Source of the DNA: Phylloscopus collybita
Taxonomy: Eukaryota; Chordata; Aves; Passeriformes; Phylloscopidae
NCBI GenBank assembly: GCA_027886175.1
Contig: JAJNNQ010000024.1
Coordinates: 33,707,001-33,771,000, forward strand
Direction of reading: 5' to 3'
Length of the DNA stretch: 64,000 nucleotides
Under the pieces are notes generated by a model, which was given only the letters and a program-made list of their open reading frames with translations, made no database searches and was not told the origin of the DNA. This document shows positions 1-13,857 of the stretch, one piece after another. How positions within the stretch are numbered: position 1 is the first letter of the stretch; every line of letters starts with the position of its first letter. Made by a program: the position numbers and the translations under genes.

Positions 1-3000
1 TCTGATTTCACGAAAAGTTGCCAGATAGCATTTTAATTAGGACCTATCAAAACCAATCAGGAAAAAAGAAAAGGTTTGTCAAGTTCTTAGCAGCCGCTAA
101 GCTTTTTAGAATTTGTAGGATGGGGTTTTTTTTTCCTTGTACACAAATTTATTCATTCTAACAATTTTACAGCTCTGCTCCCTTGCTTACAGCACATCTC
201 TCTGCATGAGAAACCTCTTCTATCATCTTTGCTGCTAGCTCCATTGGTAATTTTCCTGCTGGGATGGGCAGGAGCACTCAGGCATTGCCAAGGTAGAGAT
301 TAGATTTTCACTTTGCACTTTGGAGTTTCTTTTTACTGGTGCTAAAAACATTTTCCTTGTGTGTTGATAATGCCATTATTTCTGTTTCATCTGCAAAGTA
401 AGTTTGGAACTCAAGGGTCCTCAGTATTCACTTAGTAATGTAAAACATAAGCATGATAAATAATGGTATTATATAAGCTAGTAAGGAAAAAAAGGGGAAA
501 CCAGCACAATCTTAAAATTAGAACATTTTCTTTAGCAGATTTTAGTGGAAAAGTTTTTTTTCCACCCGTTTGGAATTCCACAATATGGTTCACATTATGT
601 CTGGAATTCTTTGCTCTGTTTGTTGTGTTTTCAGAGATTTCGGTCAATAGGGACTGGGTCAGATACTGAAAATCGGGATCATCTTGAAGTGTTTTGCTGG
701 ATCAGACATTTCATTATCAAGATACTGGTCACACCATCTCTGACATCCGGGAATATTTCTTGTTCAAAAACACAGTTTAAAATAAAATTGTTCACTTTCG
801 TGTCTAATAGGGCCACTGAAGGAAAATATATGACAGCTGGAGGCTGTAAAAACAGGGTAGGATCACTGAACACATCTGGAAATACTTTAATTACTGCACA
901 TTCAACTTTGAACTATTTGGTTCCTATGTAAACACAGAAGTAGTAATTAAAGTACAAGACTTAACTCATGTGGATTGCCATCCTTTAACTACTGGTTTGG
1001 AGAAGGGAGGGGAAAGAGAGGGGGTAATTTTACCTTTGTAGATTTGAAGGCCAAAAGAACCATTAGATGTGACCAGCTGTATAACAGACTGGTGAATTCC
1101 ACCCCATTGCTCCTTTTTTGAGCCCAAACACTTGAGTCCACCACAGCATATTTTTCCTGACAGTTAATCTTGGTAGAAGAAAATCAAGAAATGATGCTAC
1201 ACATTGAACTGTAGAGGGAATACTTATTAAATGAGTTTTAAGAAAGCATAAAGTTAATTAAAAGCTTTTCAAGTCCTTTTTTGAAACAATCTAAGCATGA
1301 CTGATATTTAAATTTGATTTGCAATAAACCAGTTACAAAGAGCCATTGTTTTATCTGTAATTACTTATATATTTAACTTAAGATGTGTTAATAAAAAAAA
1401 TAATGGAGGCCTAAAGGATATGCAGTCAAAAATGAGTCAACTTGGTAAATTATTCTGAGGAATTGCTTAAAATAAGGTTAAATTTGCTGACTTGTCATGA
1501 AACTTTGCACAGTTGGCTCAAGATGATGGATTAACTGCACTGTAAAACTACTTTAAATATATTTTTATATTTTTATTGCATGGAGATGAGTGGGGATTTT
1601 ATACAGTATTAGGGAGGGCCTCATCTGCTGGTCACCATTTTGGGTCAGCGAGTCTTTCCTGGCTGTGTGAAAACACAGTTCATACTTCAGCCCTCTGCAG
1701 TGTGCCAGGCTCTGTGAAACCCCTACCAAACTGCAGGTGATGTTATTGCAAAGCATTGCCTTGCCTGTCTTGAAATCCTGCACACCTTGGCTCTTCGGGA
1801 TTTGCTTCTGTGCTCAAAGGACAACCCTCTGCCATGCTGGTGGAAGCTGATGAGATGTCCTCATCAGGATACTCATGACCAAGCTTGACTGAAGGCAAAC
1901 TCGAGGTGGGCGAAGCCAAACTGGCATTCTACACATAAAAGCAGAAAAACTTGTATGAGTCAGTTTGTCCTTGGAAAGACTCAACAAGCCCAGGAGCCTG
2001 GCTTATTGTCCCAACTCTGTTCTGTGTTTCCAGTAGAAGTGGGAAAATCTGTAAAAAAAACCCTGACTTTTTGAGTTTCTCCTCTGCCTGTTGTTTGTTT
2101 GTTTGTTTGTTTGTTTGTTTTGTTTTCCTTTTATTTTCTTTTTTTTTTTTCTTTTCTTTTTCCTTCTGAGGTCTAATGTAGAAAACTTAAAAATTTGGGG
2201 AAATGCAGAAAATGCACTTTATGTGAAATATAGCATTCAGAATAAAACCTGGACATTTTTAGAGCAAGTATTACATTATTGTTACTGCACTTCTACCTTT
2301 TTACTAATAAATATTCCCAATGATATCAATATATATCAAGTTGTATAAGATTAATAGCAATGATTTCCACAGTTTTTAGACTTTACTACTTGTACTTCAC
2401 AGTGCTTTGTTATACTGAATTATAGTGAATATATATATAAGAATGACTTTCCCCCCAATCTTTCCTCCTGAATGATGAAGATTTTCTTCTCTGTCTGCAA
2501 GACAATATAAGAGGATGTAACTTTCCTCTTTTTTTGCTAGTCAACAATATTGATGCTTTTTATTTTCAAGTCTGTAATTTCCCTACCTATTTTATCAGTA
2601 TTTATAAAGATAAAACATGCAGGCACTTTTGTATGCAGCACTATTGTATATGTGGAGTGTATTTGTCACCATGGGGAAGTAAAGAATTTAATAGCACCAC
2701 CAAAATGTTTATGTAGCATATAATGATAAAGAATATATTGTTTATTAGATATTAAAAAAGATTGAAAAAGATTTTAAATTCCAGATATCCATTAATTTAT
2801 TTCTTAAACATTCCATTGAAGTTTCAGAAAAATAGATCTGTGGTGTTACTTACCATATTGAAATCAAATTTCCTGCTGCAAAGGCTGAAAAACTGAGCAG
2901 TGATTTACCACAAGGTGATGGAAAGCACCAGGAGGTAAGTATAGGTTACATCTAAGAGAAAAGGGGGCTTTAGAGAAAGGACTAAAATACAAACTGCACT

Positions 3001-4100
3001 GGGCTGCAAAAGAAGCAAAGAGGAGGTGCAGAAGACACAAACAACAGGAGACATTTGATGATGCCCATGGATAGAGCACTCTTTGCAGCTGCTGAGACTT
3101 TATCTTTCAGGGCCTAATCTCACCCAGCAGGTTTTCTCAAAGGGAAAACATGGGGCTGCTGTGAAATGCCAGCTTCTTCCTCCAGATTCCAGTGGTGGCA
3201 GATTCATCCAAACATCAGTATTACCAGGAAAGGGTTTTCCTACTGCAGAAAGTCACTGCGTATCTCATGGCTGTAGAGCAGAGGAGTTTTTGCAGCTCCT
3301 CTTGTACAGTGTCTTGTGTGTCTTGAGGCCTCTCTGGCTTGTGTGGTATAAAATTGTTGCAAAAGTGTAGGACTGTAAAGGGATGAGTTCAGAAAAAACC
3401 CCAGTCCTAACTGTACCCATACAGAGAGGCTCTGAGCTGACTGTTGCCTCACGGCTGAAGTGGTAACAAAAATCTCTAAAGAAAGCGGCACCTTGATGCA
3501 CAAGAGCTGTCAAAACACCCCAAAATGCAGCTTAGGAACTGTTAGGAAAACAATACAGATCAAACCACAAGATACCATTGTGCTGTTGTACAAAGCCCTC
3601 AAAGAGATCTTATGCAGTTCTGCTTCCCCTGTCTCAAAATCTATCTACTAGAAGTGGGAATGGCAGAAAGGAGAATAGCAAGGGTCATGAAAGATATGGC
3701 TTGGTTTCTGTACATACAACTCAGGAGACAGGAATCTATAAAATCATGAATGACAAGAAAAAGCTTAACAGGGAATAGATAATTGTGATTTCCAGTGCAA
3801 GAATCATTGCATTGGAATGATGGGAATATTTACTACTTAAAATGAAATTAAAGGAACCATGTTCCCAAGATGTACAAGGCTTTATTTCTTTCCACAGCAA
3901 GGAGGTGAAGTGCTGAAGTGTTTGCCACAGAACATTGCTGATGCAAGAAATATGAGTTAGAAAGGTCCAGCTAGACCTTTAGTCTGCCCTGACAAGGCAT
4001 TTCTTATGTGAACTTGGAATTTGGTGAAAAATTCTTACGTATTAGGACTTATGGAACTTGAATTTAGCTGTGCGAGAGTGTCTGGTACCAGGGCTTTAGA
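1..4100. other. Intergenic, AT-rich, no gene seen
   Basis: Apart from the GTTT microsatellite there is no recognisable exon, RNA gene or mobile element. Open frames are short and lack domains. Confidence 0.6.
2090..2126. repeat. GTTT microsatellite
   Basis: About eight tandem GTTT units followed by T-rich sequence to about 2165. Confidence 0.95.
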
Positions 4101-4780
4101 TGAGAAATTTTATGTATTGATTCAAAGCTTGTGGCAAAACCCCGCCCCTGGTTACTGTATATCCATGGCACTAAAGGGACTGTCACTCCTGCAACAGAGG
4201 ATGCAATTCGGATGTCAGTTGTGGGATTTGAAGCAGAGAATAAACCAAGAAAACCACTACTGATAGCAGATATGCTCCAGAGAGTATTTCATGAGGCTGT
4301 ACTTGAAAATGATAACATTATAATACATGCATGTTTGACCAAAAAGAATGATCCAGTTTCAAAACTAAAGTGGAATAAATTTACAGAAGCCGCAGCTGAG
4401 TGTGACACATTGCTGGAAGCCACCATGGTTGTGACTGTGCACCAGCCAGGGAATCACACATGTAACCAGTACTTCCAGTTCCAAATGAAGAGTTGAAGTG
4501 GCTATTCATGGCAAGCTACCTGAAGAGAGCCCCACTGGCTTCAGAGGCGCTGTATTATTTGAAGTGCTTCATAAAAATACAGGAAGTATAAGTGGATGTA
4601 CCATTAAGAGCCTAAAGAAGGGTTTAAAAAAACTACTCAGAGCAAAAAATGCAAAGTGAACACAGACATGAACTTGAAATGTGTGAAATGTGCTGAAAAT
4701 GGCAATGAAACAAAACTTGTGCTAATAAATCAGGACTTGAAGCTGTGGACCACATGTACATGATACAAGAATGACTATTT
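4101..4780 (+). pseudogene. Decayed protein-coding relic of unidentified parent
   Basis: Protein-like sequence runs in one frame from about 4102 (EILCIDSKLVAKPRPW) through IHGTKGTVTPATEDAIRMSV, GFEAENKPRKPLLIADMLQR, HEAVLENDNIIIHACLTKK and KWNKFTEAAAECDTLLEA to an in-frame TGA at 4494-4496. A one-base frame change then restores a similar-looking frame (EVAIHGKLPEESPTGFRGAV, LFEVLHKNTGSISG, SLKKGLKKLLRAKNAK) that ends at another TGA near 4657, and a further stretch (NLKCVKCAENGNETKLVLIN) ends at TGA near 4768. Composition is protein-like and uninterrupted by introns over 390 bp, which suggests a retrocopy or a very old exon cluster. I do not recognise the parent family. Further short basic fragments between 4960 and 5420 (for example VMKPVKIALKVKEKIRALQS at about 5192-5251) may belong to the same relic. 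It could alternatively be an unrecognised mobile-element ORF. Confidence 0.45.
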
Positions 4781-7700
4781 CTCAGCTTTAGCATGCTCAT
4801 CCTAACACTAATTGCTTTAGTGGAAACACTAGCACCAAATCCATCATCAGTCATGTTAGTCTGATATTTGCCAGATGTAGGATCCCAAGAACAATTAGAA
4901 GCAAAAGTAACCCTCTGGTTCAATAGACAAAACTTTAAATGATTTGTAGTTTGTGAGTTTGAGTTTCTCCCTGCCTCAAGCCGTACAAAAAACGCGGTGA
5001 AGGCAATCAGCAAAGGAGAGGTCTGCACAGTGGACCCCAAAATCTGGTGAGGAGGACCCAGGGGTTCAAGACCCTGCAGCTGGTGTATACACTGTTACCA
5101 CAGAGGATCAGGGAGATACAAACTCCCGAGGAAGATTTGTGGAAGAATCAGAGTGCACTTGCAGGCTATTCTGAGTAAGAGGAATAGGGTTATGAAACCT
5201 GTCAAAATAGCCCTAAAAGTAAAGGAAAAAATAAGAGCATTGCAGAGCTGTAAAAGAATGAGCAGAGGGACAGAGATGGATGGGCCTCTTAGAAGACCAG
5301 CTAGCACACACAGTGCTTCTGGGAGCTCCTGAGAGACCGACTGAGTGCTGTTAAAACAGTTAAAGTGGAGCTGAATCTGTATTTTTTTTTCTAAGTGCCA
5401 TAATACAAATTGCAATGTGAGCTAATTTACGGCTGAAAAACAGTGAGTTGTGTTATGAGGATATTGATTTCCAGGACAAGAAACAAGGTGATACTGACCA
5501 GAGATGCCCAAAAAGGAACTGGCAGGCTTCTGGAGTCAGTTAAATGTCATTACTGTGACTTGACTTTTCTACTGCATGTTCAGCTCAGGCTGCCATCCTG
5601 ATGGGAGCCTGAGCCAGTGCCGTGATTTTTCCTCCATGAAAACCGTGGTCAAAATCTTTCCCTTTGAGCATCCCAGGCTGGTGACAGAGCAGGACACGGC
5701 CTCTGGCTTCCTGTCTTCTGTTTGCAAGTCATGTAACCTGTTTTTGATTGTCTCAAGCTGAAGTGTTGCCAGTTGTTTTACCTTTAAAGCAATCAGAGGA
5801 CAGAAATAGGCTGCTTCCATGGTCTCCCCTTGCATCTTTCTGCCATGGCTTGATGCTGAGCTACATAGGGATTAGAAAACTTCCAAGGAATTCATGTTGG
5901 AGGCAGACATAACATGGCAGAATGATATGGACAAAGTGAGGCCCACAAGACACAAATCATGAATTCCTGAAATAGGGAAACACCTTGTTTAGTAGGAGAA
6001 GTCCTCTTAGGCTCAGCTGAGGGAGCTCAGCCTGTCTGAGATCCACCATCTCTAGATCTTCACTTATCTACAGCCAGGTGTTATTCACCTCCTTGCTATT
6101 CACCCCTAGACAATGGGCTCTTCAAATGTAAAACACACCACACCATTAGAGGAAAAAGCCTGAGTATCCTCATCTCTGCACCTTCCTACCCCAAGTCACT
6201 GTTGGGGAGTTCAGCGCACTCAGTGCACCATTAGATCTGCATTGGTTACCCGGCTTCAGCACCATCAATATTCAGTCCAAGTGTGCAAATCCTACTCTGG
6301 GAAAAAAATATCCATAGAATGGTTTGCTGAAACTCCCAACCAAAAGAAGAGCAGATGATGCTTCTAGCTGGACTGTACAGATGATTGGAAGTAAGAGTGT
6401 CGCCCTGTTCTTCTCTGTTTTTCTAAAGTTTTTCTAAAGTTCATTTCAGCCTTCTGTGTTTGCATTTTTGCAATGGAGTTTCTCATGCACTTTTCATATA
6501 AATAATGATTGTTTTGCATTCCTTTCTGTAGGAGGAGAGAATTGATGGACTGTTGGGTTAACCAGTGCAGTTGGAGAAGACAATTTTCTTCCTCCAATCC
6601 ATGGTCACTGTTGGAATTCTATAAATGTCAAGGTCTGTAAATAAACTGCTCCTTTTTTTGCCTTGGATATCTCAGTGCGTGAGTGTTGTTCTTTTTGTGT
6701 TGTATTGCGACATAAGAGCTTCTGAAATAGCTTCTTGATTGAGAATATGTGTCTCATTAATCTTTTAAACAGAACAGTGTGAGCTGAGCACAAAAAGATA
6801 ATGGAGCTCCCAACAGCATCCTTGGCCCTTCCCTTAGGATAAGGGTAGCAGTGCTTGGACCTGATTAAAAAGTCATTTAGGTGGAGGTGGTATTCTCTGG
6901 AGGTACCTAAAACACCCCAGGCTACATTCACGGAAGGACATAACTGCCCTGCAGGTACTGGATCCAAAATGGAGATTCCCCCTCCCGTCCTGCTTGGCTG
7001 CTTCACTTTCTGCAGGTAGCTGTGTTCTCCACAAACTGGTTTTTTTTGGGGTTTTTTTGGTTTTTTTTTTTTTTTTTGCCACTTAACCTTCCCTAACACC
7101 CCAAATCTGTCTCTGGCCTAAAGGTCCCCGGTATTATAGGCTGAGTTATGATGCGGACCTTGTATATCTGGCTTGTGCTGGATTTGCTCCACACTGAGCT
7201 CCACACAGGGCTGAAGGAATAGAGGATCCCTATCTCCACCATGTGGTGCTTGGAGCACCCCTCCAGAAGGTGAGAGACTCACTTGATTCCTTTTGCAGCA
7301 GGAATTTGGATTCATGGCTGTCATCATCCATTTTCCCAGGTGTCTTGCTGAGCTTGTTTGATGAGGGGCATCGTATCATATGGCCAGAGCAAAAATGTGG
7401 TTTATTCTGTAGTCTTGCACTGAGGGAGTTCCTAATGAGAAAAGGAGCTCAGAGCTCTGGGCTCTGCTTCAGCAAACATTTCTCTTTTGCATCGTGGTCT
7501 TTACAGCCAAGACCCCAACCAGGTCATCCCTCTTGAAATGCTTCTGGATTCTTCATAACTTCGGGCTTCTGTGTCTCAGCTGTTGCAGTCATTTTTTTCA
7601 CCAGGTAAAATCAGGAGAAGTGAGGTTATCCCCAGCTACACATCCAAAACACAGGTGTCTGGAATAGCCATGGGGGTGCCCAGATTTGGACTGAGGCAGG

Positions 7701-9987
7701 GCAGAAGCTGGGTTGCCCACAGCTTGGATGAATACTACCACAGCTGTGTCACAGCTGTGAGAGGGACAGAGCAGCAGCCCAGACTGTAAAGGCAAGCAGG
7801 GCTTGGCAATGGTCCTGAGAATGCTTAACTCCCTGGTGTAGGTAATCCATTAAAGGTGTTTGGTGTTTTTACTCCCTTCTCATCCTTTTATAAGGCCAAG
7901 AGCATTTCTGAGCCACTTGCTGATCTCATGAATATATAAGACTTTCCTTTGGCTGTAACCTCCAGTGGAGGCACTGCCAATGGCTCACAGGAGTCTTGGC
8001 AAACCAGAAGATTTGCTTTTCATTACCATTTGTACCAGTGATTCATGTTATCTTTGGCTGGCTGGTTCATTGATGTTCCTCTGTTTCCTCAGGTCCTTGA
8101 ACTCTGTAGCCCAAATGTGATATATACATGAAATTATTAACTGCTGCAGTTGCTTCTCCTTCACACGAATTCAGACACTAACACTTCACAAATTAGTACA
8201 GAGCAAACAAAGCCAGATTAGAAGAATTGCTGAAGCTTTTCCTCTTACTTTTTGAAGTGTGGTTTAACAAAATCAATTCTAATATCTTTTTAAAAATAAT
8301 GCCAGTAGCAAAGTCCTTCTGAGCTTTAATGACTATTTCCCAAATATGACTGGGAAACTCCTGCTATTTTCAGTTGAATAGGGAAATTTTACAGAAGGTT
8401 TTTGTGAAAATAGATGAAATATTCTGGTCATAAACAGCAAGTGATAAAATAAGGATCTTCTAAACCAGACTGAAAACTGACTGCTCTGCAGTGCAGCCAA
8501 GAGGCTAATGTTTGATGAAGGTTGCCTGCAGTGCAAGTCTGCTGGGCTATCATTTCTTAAATCATAGTGGTTTGCTCCATTTTCTTTTGAGGGAAGAGAA
8601 GGGAATGTGTAAAATTAATGTCAGCAGACCCCTGGTCTCTACCAGCAGAATGGGTTGTAAAGTGCATCTCTGCCAGTCTCCATCTTCCCTCCAGAGAAGG
8701 AGGATATTCTTCTCCCTCTATTGGTTTGCTGGAAAACCAGTTTATTTTGCAATTTATCACCAGTTTTGAGATTTATTTTGCTCTTCCTTTTATTTTTATC
8801 ACCTGTGATGTCACATTGCAAAAAAAGCCCCAAAAAATCACATTGTCTCTTCGAGGCACTGTGAGGAAAAATCTCAGTGGCCCATGGGTATTTGCACACA
8901 TAAACTTGTTTGCCATTCTTCAGGGCTCTGCTCGTTACCACCATAAGGCATTTGACCCAACATGTTTTATTCTTTAAAATGGCCTCTTACAGTAATTCAG
9001 TCCCCAGCATGGCTCTGAGTTTGCAAATGGCATCAATTACAGGTTGGGTCATGATTCCAGTTCATTGTCCCTTTGCAAGCCCTGAGTCAACCCAGGAATA
9101 GCTGGACAGCAAGACGTTCCCTGGTAGATAAATTTAACTGTGATGGAAGCCCTGCATTCAAGTTATATTGCAGCACAGAGGGATAAGCTTGAATGGAAAG
9201 GAGGAAAGCAAAGTCCAGACAGAAATGCTGGATCAAACCCCGCAGGTGATGGGGATTTACACCCCAGAGGATTTACATCCACTGTGGGCACAGCTCAAGC
9301 CAGGTGCAGCAGTGTGTGGTTCTGCATCAGAGTCAAGATATCATCTGTGCTCCCTGGGTGTTTCTCCACTCATTTCAGTGGGGTTTAGAACATCAAGGAT
9401 TTAAAACTTCATCTTTTCCACTTCTGATAGAGCTCACCTGTGGACTCTTAACGTGCTCCTTGGGGAAGGTGTCTTCCTTCCCTTTCCAGCTTTCTGCCCA
9501 ACTCCTTTTCCCCAGTCTAGGAATGTCAGTGTGCAGGAGAAGGGCCGCTTGGGACACTTCAGCTGAATGTGACTGAAACTCGCCAGATTCTGAAAGAACA
9601 TTCATGGATATTTCTCACTCAAGCCACAATCAGTGAAATTGTTGAAAATCCCCTCATAATTCTTACATTTTACTATTTTTTAACCAGTTGGAAAGCCACT
9701 TACACTTTGGGAATTCTCATCAGAAGTTTCAAATGAAATGGAAAAAAAAAAAAAATATCCTGCAACTTTTGGGGAAGTTTTCCTCCTTCTGTACCTCCAG
9801 CTGCCTTGGGATCTATGCTCCTGTCCCTACCTTGAAGAAAAATCTCAGCTCCTGTTTAATGACACTGAAAAGACTTTGACACAGGAGAAAAGTCATACTC
9901 AGGAAAGGGTCATAAAGGCAAGAAGAGGGACTGCAGTTTGATCTTTTTACAGTTCATCTCCTCTTTTGTAAAAGCCTCATTTCAAAG
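4781..9987. other. Intergenic, no intact gene seen
   Basis: The first 650 bp may hold further fragments of the relic at 4101-4780. The remainder shows only a T tract (about 7040-7078) and a doubled E-box palindrome at 7739-7759. The 164-codon frame at 6605-7099 (minus) starts in the T/A tract and is not gene-like. Confidence 0.55.
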
Positions 9988-10085
9988 GATCATAAAACAT
10001 TTTGGATTGGAAGGGACCTTAAAGACCATCTCGTTCCAGCCCCATTACCATGAGCAGGGTGCCACCTTCCAAGAGACCAGAACTT
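9988..10085 (-). mobile_element. CR1 LINE 3' tail fragment
   Basis: Read on the plus strand this is the inverted CR1 terminus: GATCATAAAACATTTTGGAT, then TTGGAAGGGACCTTAAAGAC, a CCAGCCCCATTACCATGAGC segment and GTGCCACCTTCCAAGAGACC. About 100 bp remain. Confidence 0.9.
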
Positions 10086-10337
10086 GCCCAAGCCAATTCA
10101 ACAATAAACCCCAGCATAACGGGATTCGAAATGCCACTGTAATAACAGCAACAACATAATTGCCTTTGTTTATCATAAAGTTCCTTTTAGCTAGTTTTAT
10201 TAAGGCTCTTGGGCTTAGGTGCTGATAAATTAGCATAAATTGCCATCTTATTAATGGCTCCCACTCTAATCTTCCTTGTGATGAAAAAGATGAGGGTGAA
10301 AAGTCTCAGCAGAAGTTGCATTTTCTGGCAGGTTGCT

Positions 10338-10386
10338 TTATTATCATTATTATTATTATCATAATTATTATTACTATTATTATTGT
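10338..10386. repeat. ATT microsatellite, imperfect
   Basis: ATT triplets with ATC and ACT interruptions over about 50 bp. Confidence 0.95.
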
Positions 10387-11540
10387 GTAGGTTAGTTTTT
10401 ATTATTCTGTGGTTTGTTTTTATTATTGTGTGATTCATTTTGTTGGTTTTTTTTTTTTTGTTCTAATTGTAATTAACTAACAGTTGAGGAAGTCAGCCTT
10501 ACTGCATCACCCGCAATTGCTGGGGTCCAAACTGCAGCTGTAATTTAGAGGGCTGGAATAATCACATAATTACTCTGCAGTGATTACAGGAGGCTTGCAT
10601 GGTCAGTGGATAACAGAGATTAAATGGCAGTGGGAAAAAAGAGGTTGCTTTTTTCAGAGAGACATATGTTGCTAGTTAAGTTAACCACTTTATATTAATC
10701 CTGGCCTGCCCAGGGAAAGTGCCATACTCCTGCCAGAGGATGGGATGCACAAAGCCTTTGTGCAGGCTGTGGGAAGCATGGAGGCCTCATGCCCCACTTC
10801 TATTGCTTGGAAAGATTAATTTTCATAGAGGAAACTCCTGGAGGTAATCTGCTTTTCCCTACTCTGGCATTGCTTACATGGCAGTCTTACATGCAATTCC
10901 TTGAGATGGCAACCTAAACCTTGTGGGCTACCACAGGAATTAAGTCCCACCTGTCTGGAGCAAGGTCTGGTGCAGCATTTGGCCCAACAATGCCTCGAGA
11001 CGTGCCTGGGAGACAAGTAGTCTGATAACCAAAGCATGCTGCTCTTCTTTGCTAAAACAAGATGTTTTGAATCAGGTCTGAATGCTCAACAAGGCAGGTT
11101 GGAGGGGCTTAAGTCAAGTGATGTTTTTTCCCAGGTTATTTGCCATGCAAAAGGAAGAAATGTGATTTTATGTCTGTTACTGGTTCTCCATTAAAAGCAA
11201 GCCTTAAAATCAGAGTTTTTGTTAGTGAAAGAAAGGAGACTGGTGAGATTGTAATGGGATGCTGCAGCCCTCCTTTTTACATAAGAAATTGTTAAGAATC
11301 TCTGTTCCCATCTTGGCTGTTCAAATGGGACCAGCAAAGCAAGGAGCAATGTGGGATCATTGTTTCCCCTTCACTAGCCCTGGGGCTCATCCAGAGGACT
11401 GACCCTGCACAGAAATATGTCTGAATTCAACAGGTGTGTGGCAAGATTAGGTTCAAGGTGGCCATGGGCTTTACAAGGCATTTATGGGCACAACCCTAAA
11501 GCTGTATTCTACAGGCACCCCTGGCTGCTGCACGGTGACA

Positions 11541-11695
11541 CAGAATAAAATAGAATATTTCAGTTGGAAGGGACCTACAGGAATCCTCTAAGTCCATCTG
11601 TCTGACTGCTTAAGGCTGACCAAGTTAAAGTATTTTATTAAGGGCACAGTTCAAAGGCCTCTTAAACAGTGAGGGGAACATCCCTGTGCTTTGGG
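11541..11695 (-). mobile_element. CR1 LINE 3' tail fragment
   Basis: The plus strand shows AGAATATTTCAGTTGGAAGG, GACCTACAGGAATCCTCTAA, and then CTGACCAAGTTAAAGTATTT with TTATTAAGGGCACAGTTCAA and GCCTCTTAAACAGTGAG. These form a CR1 subfamily terminus different from the one at 9988. The right boundary is approximate. Confidence 0.85.
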
Positions 11696-13857
11696 GAACA
11701 TCTGTAGGAAACCTTAACGCACAAAGCATCCCCAGCCCTGCTCCCAGCCCTGTAGTAGCTTCTCTGCTTGTGGTATGACTCTCAAGAGGGTAAATCCACT
11801 CATAGAGGTGTCCAGAAGAGCTGCCATCAGGACATCCCAGACTCCAAGCAGAGGTGACCGCTGGAGATGTTGGCAAAGACCACATTCCCCAGGGGGTTGG
11901 CTTGCTTTATTCTCCTAAAAGCTTGGAGAAAAAAAAAGAAACAACAAATCTTCCAATGAGATACAAAACCTGCTTTAAAACAGTGCTGGATGGGGTCCCT
12001 AGGTGGGGAAGGGGGGCTGTCTAAAATCTGCTTCCCAAACACTGCTGCGTTATCGGTTGCACAGGTGCAGTGTACATGAGGGTAATGAAGACAGGATAGG
12101 AGGGGATTAGCAGGACATTGCAAACAAGTTTGTGCTAAGTGGCTTAAGGTTCATCCTGTCCTGCTTCTAAATACTGACTTCTGCTGCTTTCACCTTCCAA
12201 AACACATAAACAGTTGATTTTGATTAGTAAATGAATTTCTACAGATAAGCTTCAGCCATCTGTTAACAGCAAGATGTGTCCCACCACCATGTTTTTGACA
12301 TTCAGAACTGAACTCGTGGTATTCTGGTGCAGGGTGTCTGTGCTGACCTTCATCAAACTGCCAAACACAGCCCTGTCCATGCTATGAGAGTGTGCAGCAT
12401 GTTTTCCCCTTCTGAAAATCAGCTCCAATTCCTGTAACTACTCATTCTTGTGAGCCTTGACAACCAACTGCAATTTTCTGCATTATAGTGCAGAAAAAAA
12501 TGGAGAGTACTGAAGAGACCCTTAGCTCCCATCATCCTATTTCTCTATATGCAGATGCTCTGCATCTATGTAGATCTGGAGAACTAAAAATAGAAGAACA
12601 ACTGTATGTAGCTATTCTAGAACAACAGAAGAAGTAACTGACAACAGAAGTCAATTAATGCTCCGCTGACACAGTTCACATGGGAGAAAGAGCCTTTCTC
12701 CAGGATGAGTCAGGTTCTTGGCTTTGGCTTTCACTGAATTTCTTACCACTGTTTTCAATAAGGAGGGGCAGTTGCATCACATCAAATATTTAATAGGAAG
12801 CTTGAAAATGTTCCTAAACTCCAAGTCACCCTTCTGCATGCCCTGGGCCCTGCTTGACTTGATTGTCCAAATCCACCAAAACTCTCAGCGACAGAGTAGA
12901 TTCAGAAGCAATTTAAAAGATCATTACCTCTAATTTGCTTTTAATTCCTCTCTCTGAAAACCAGAGAGCTGCTAGCAGTTTCAGAGTGATTATGGGGGCT
13001 TGCTCCTGGTAAGTAAAACTCCTTGGAAGAAGGCAGAAACTTTGCAGGATGTGGGGGGCATTTCATGCTGTCACTTCCAGGTTGGCTCCTTGCAGCATCC
13101 CATTCAGGTTCTCCCTGTGTGCAAGAGAGCCTGGCAGCAGCCAACAGCCTACAGGTGAGCAGCTCAGGCTTTTCCCTACTTTATAAGGACACTTGGGGCC
13201 TGTGAGTTTTTCTATTCCTAGCATTAAGGGATCTGATTGCTTTTATGTCCTGACATAGACTTTTGCCACCTTTGTGTCCAGTGTGTGGTAAGGTAGTGAG
13301 CCTGTGACAAATGGCAGGGAGCCCTGCTTGGCAAAACCTTCCTCTTCTGGTCTTAGGTTGCTTCCCCTTAATATTTGTTCATGTGCAGAGCAGGGGACCT
13401 TTTTCCTGCACTAAACCAATGCCTTTAAGCTCCACAAACACATCAGCATCCAGCCTGCCCTCTGCCAAGGATAACACCACCATGCTCAGACCCAAAACTT
13501 GTCCATCACATAAGACCATTGCAAGAGCACCCAGTCTGGTCCCATTCCCATAAACAATGGCTGCAATCAATCCCTATTCCCTCACAGAGCTATTCTGATC
13601 CATGCAGACAGAGCTCCCAGAAGATGCCATGAGCTGCATTCTCACAGCAGGTGGCGGGGCAGGTCCCTCACCTCTCCCCTCTCACAGACCACTGCTCACC
13701 CAGCAAAATCTGTCAGACTCTCTGTATCCACCTCTGTGGTGCCATTGGGTGGCTCCAGGAGAAGGGACAGAGCAGAAGTCACTGGTTGGTGGAGCCAGAA
13801 GGGGAGGAAACGTCATTGCAATAAAAGAGCAGAAGCTGCAATAAATGGGGAAGGAAA

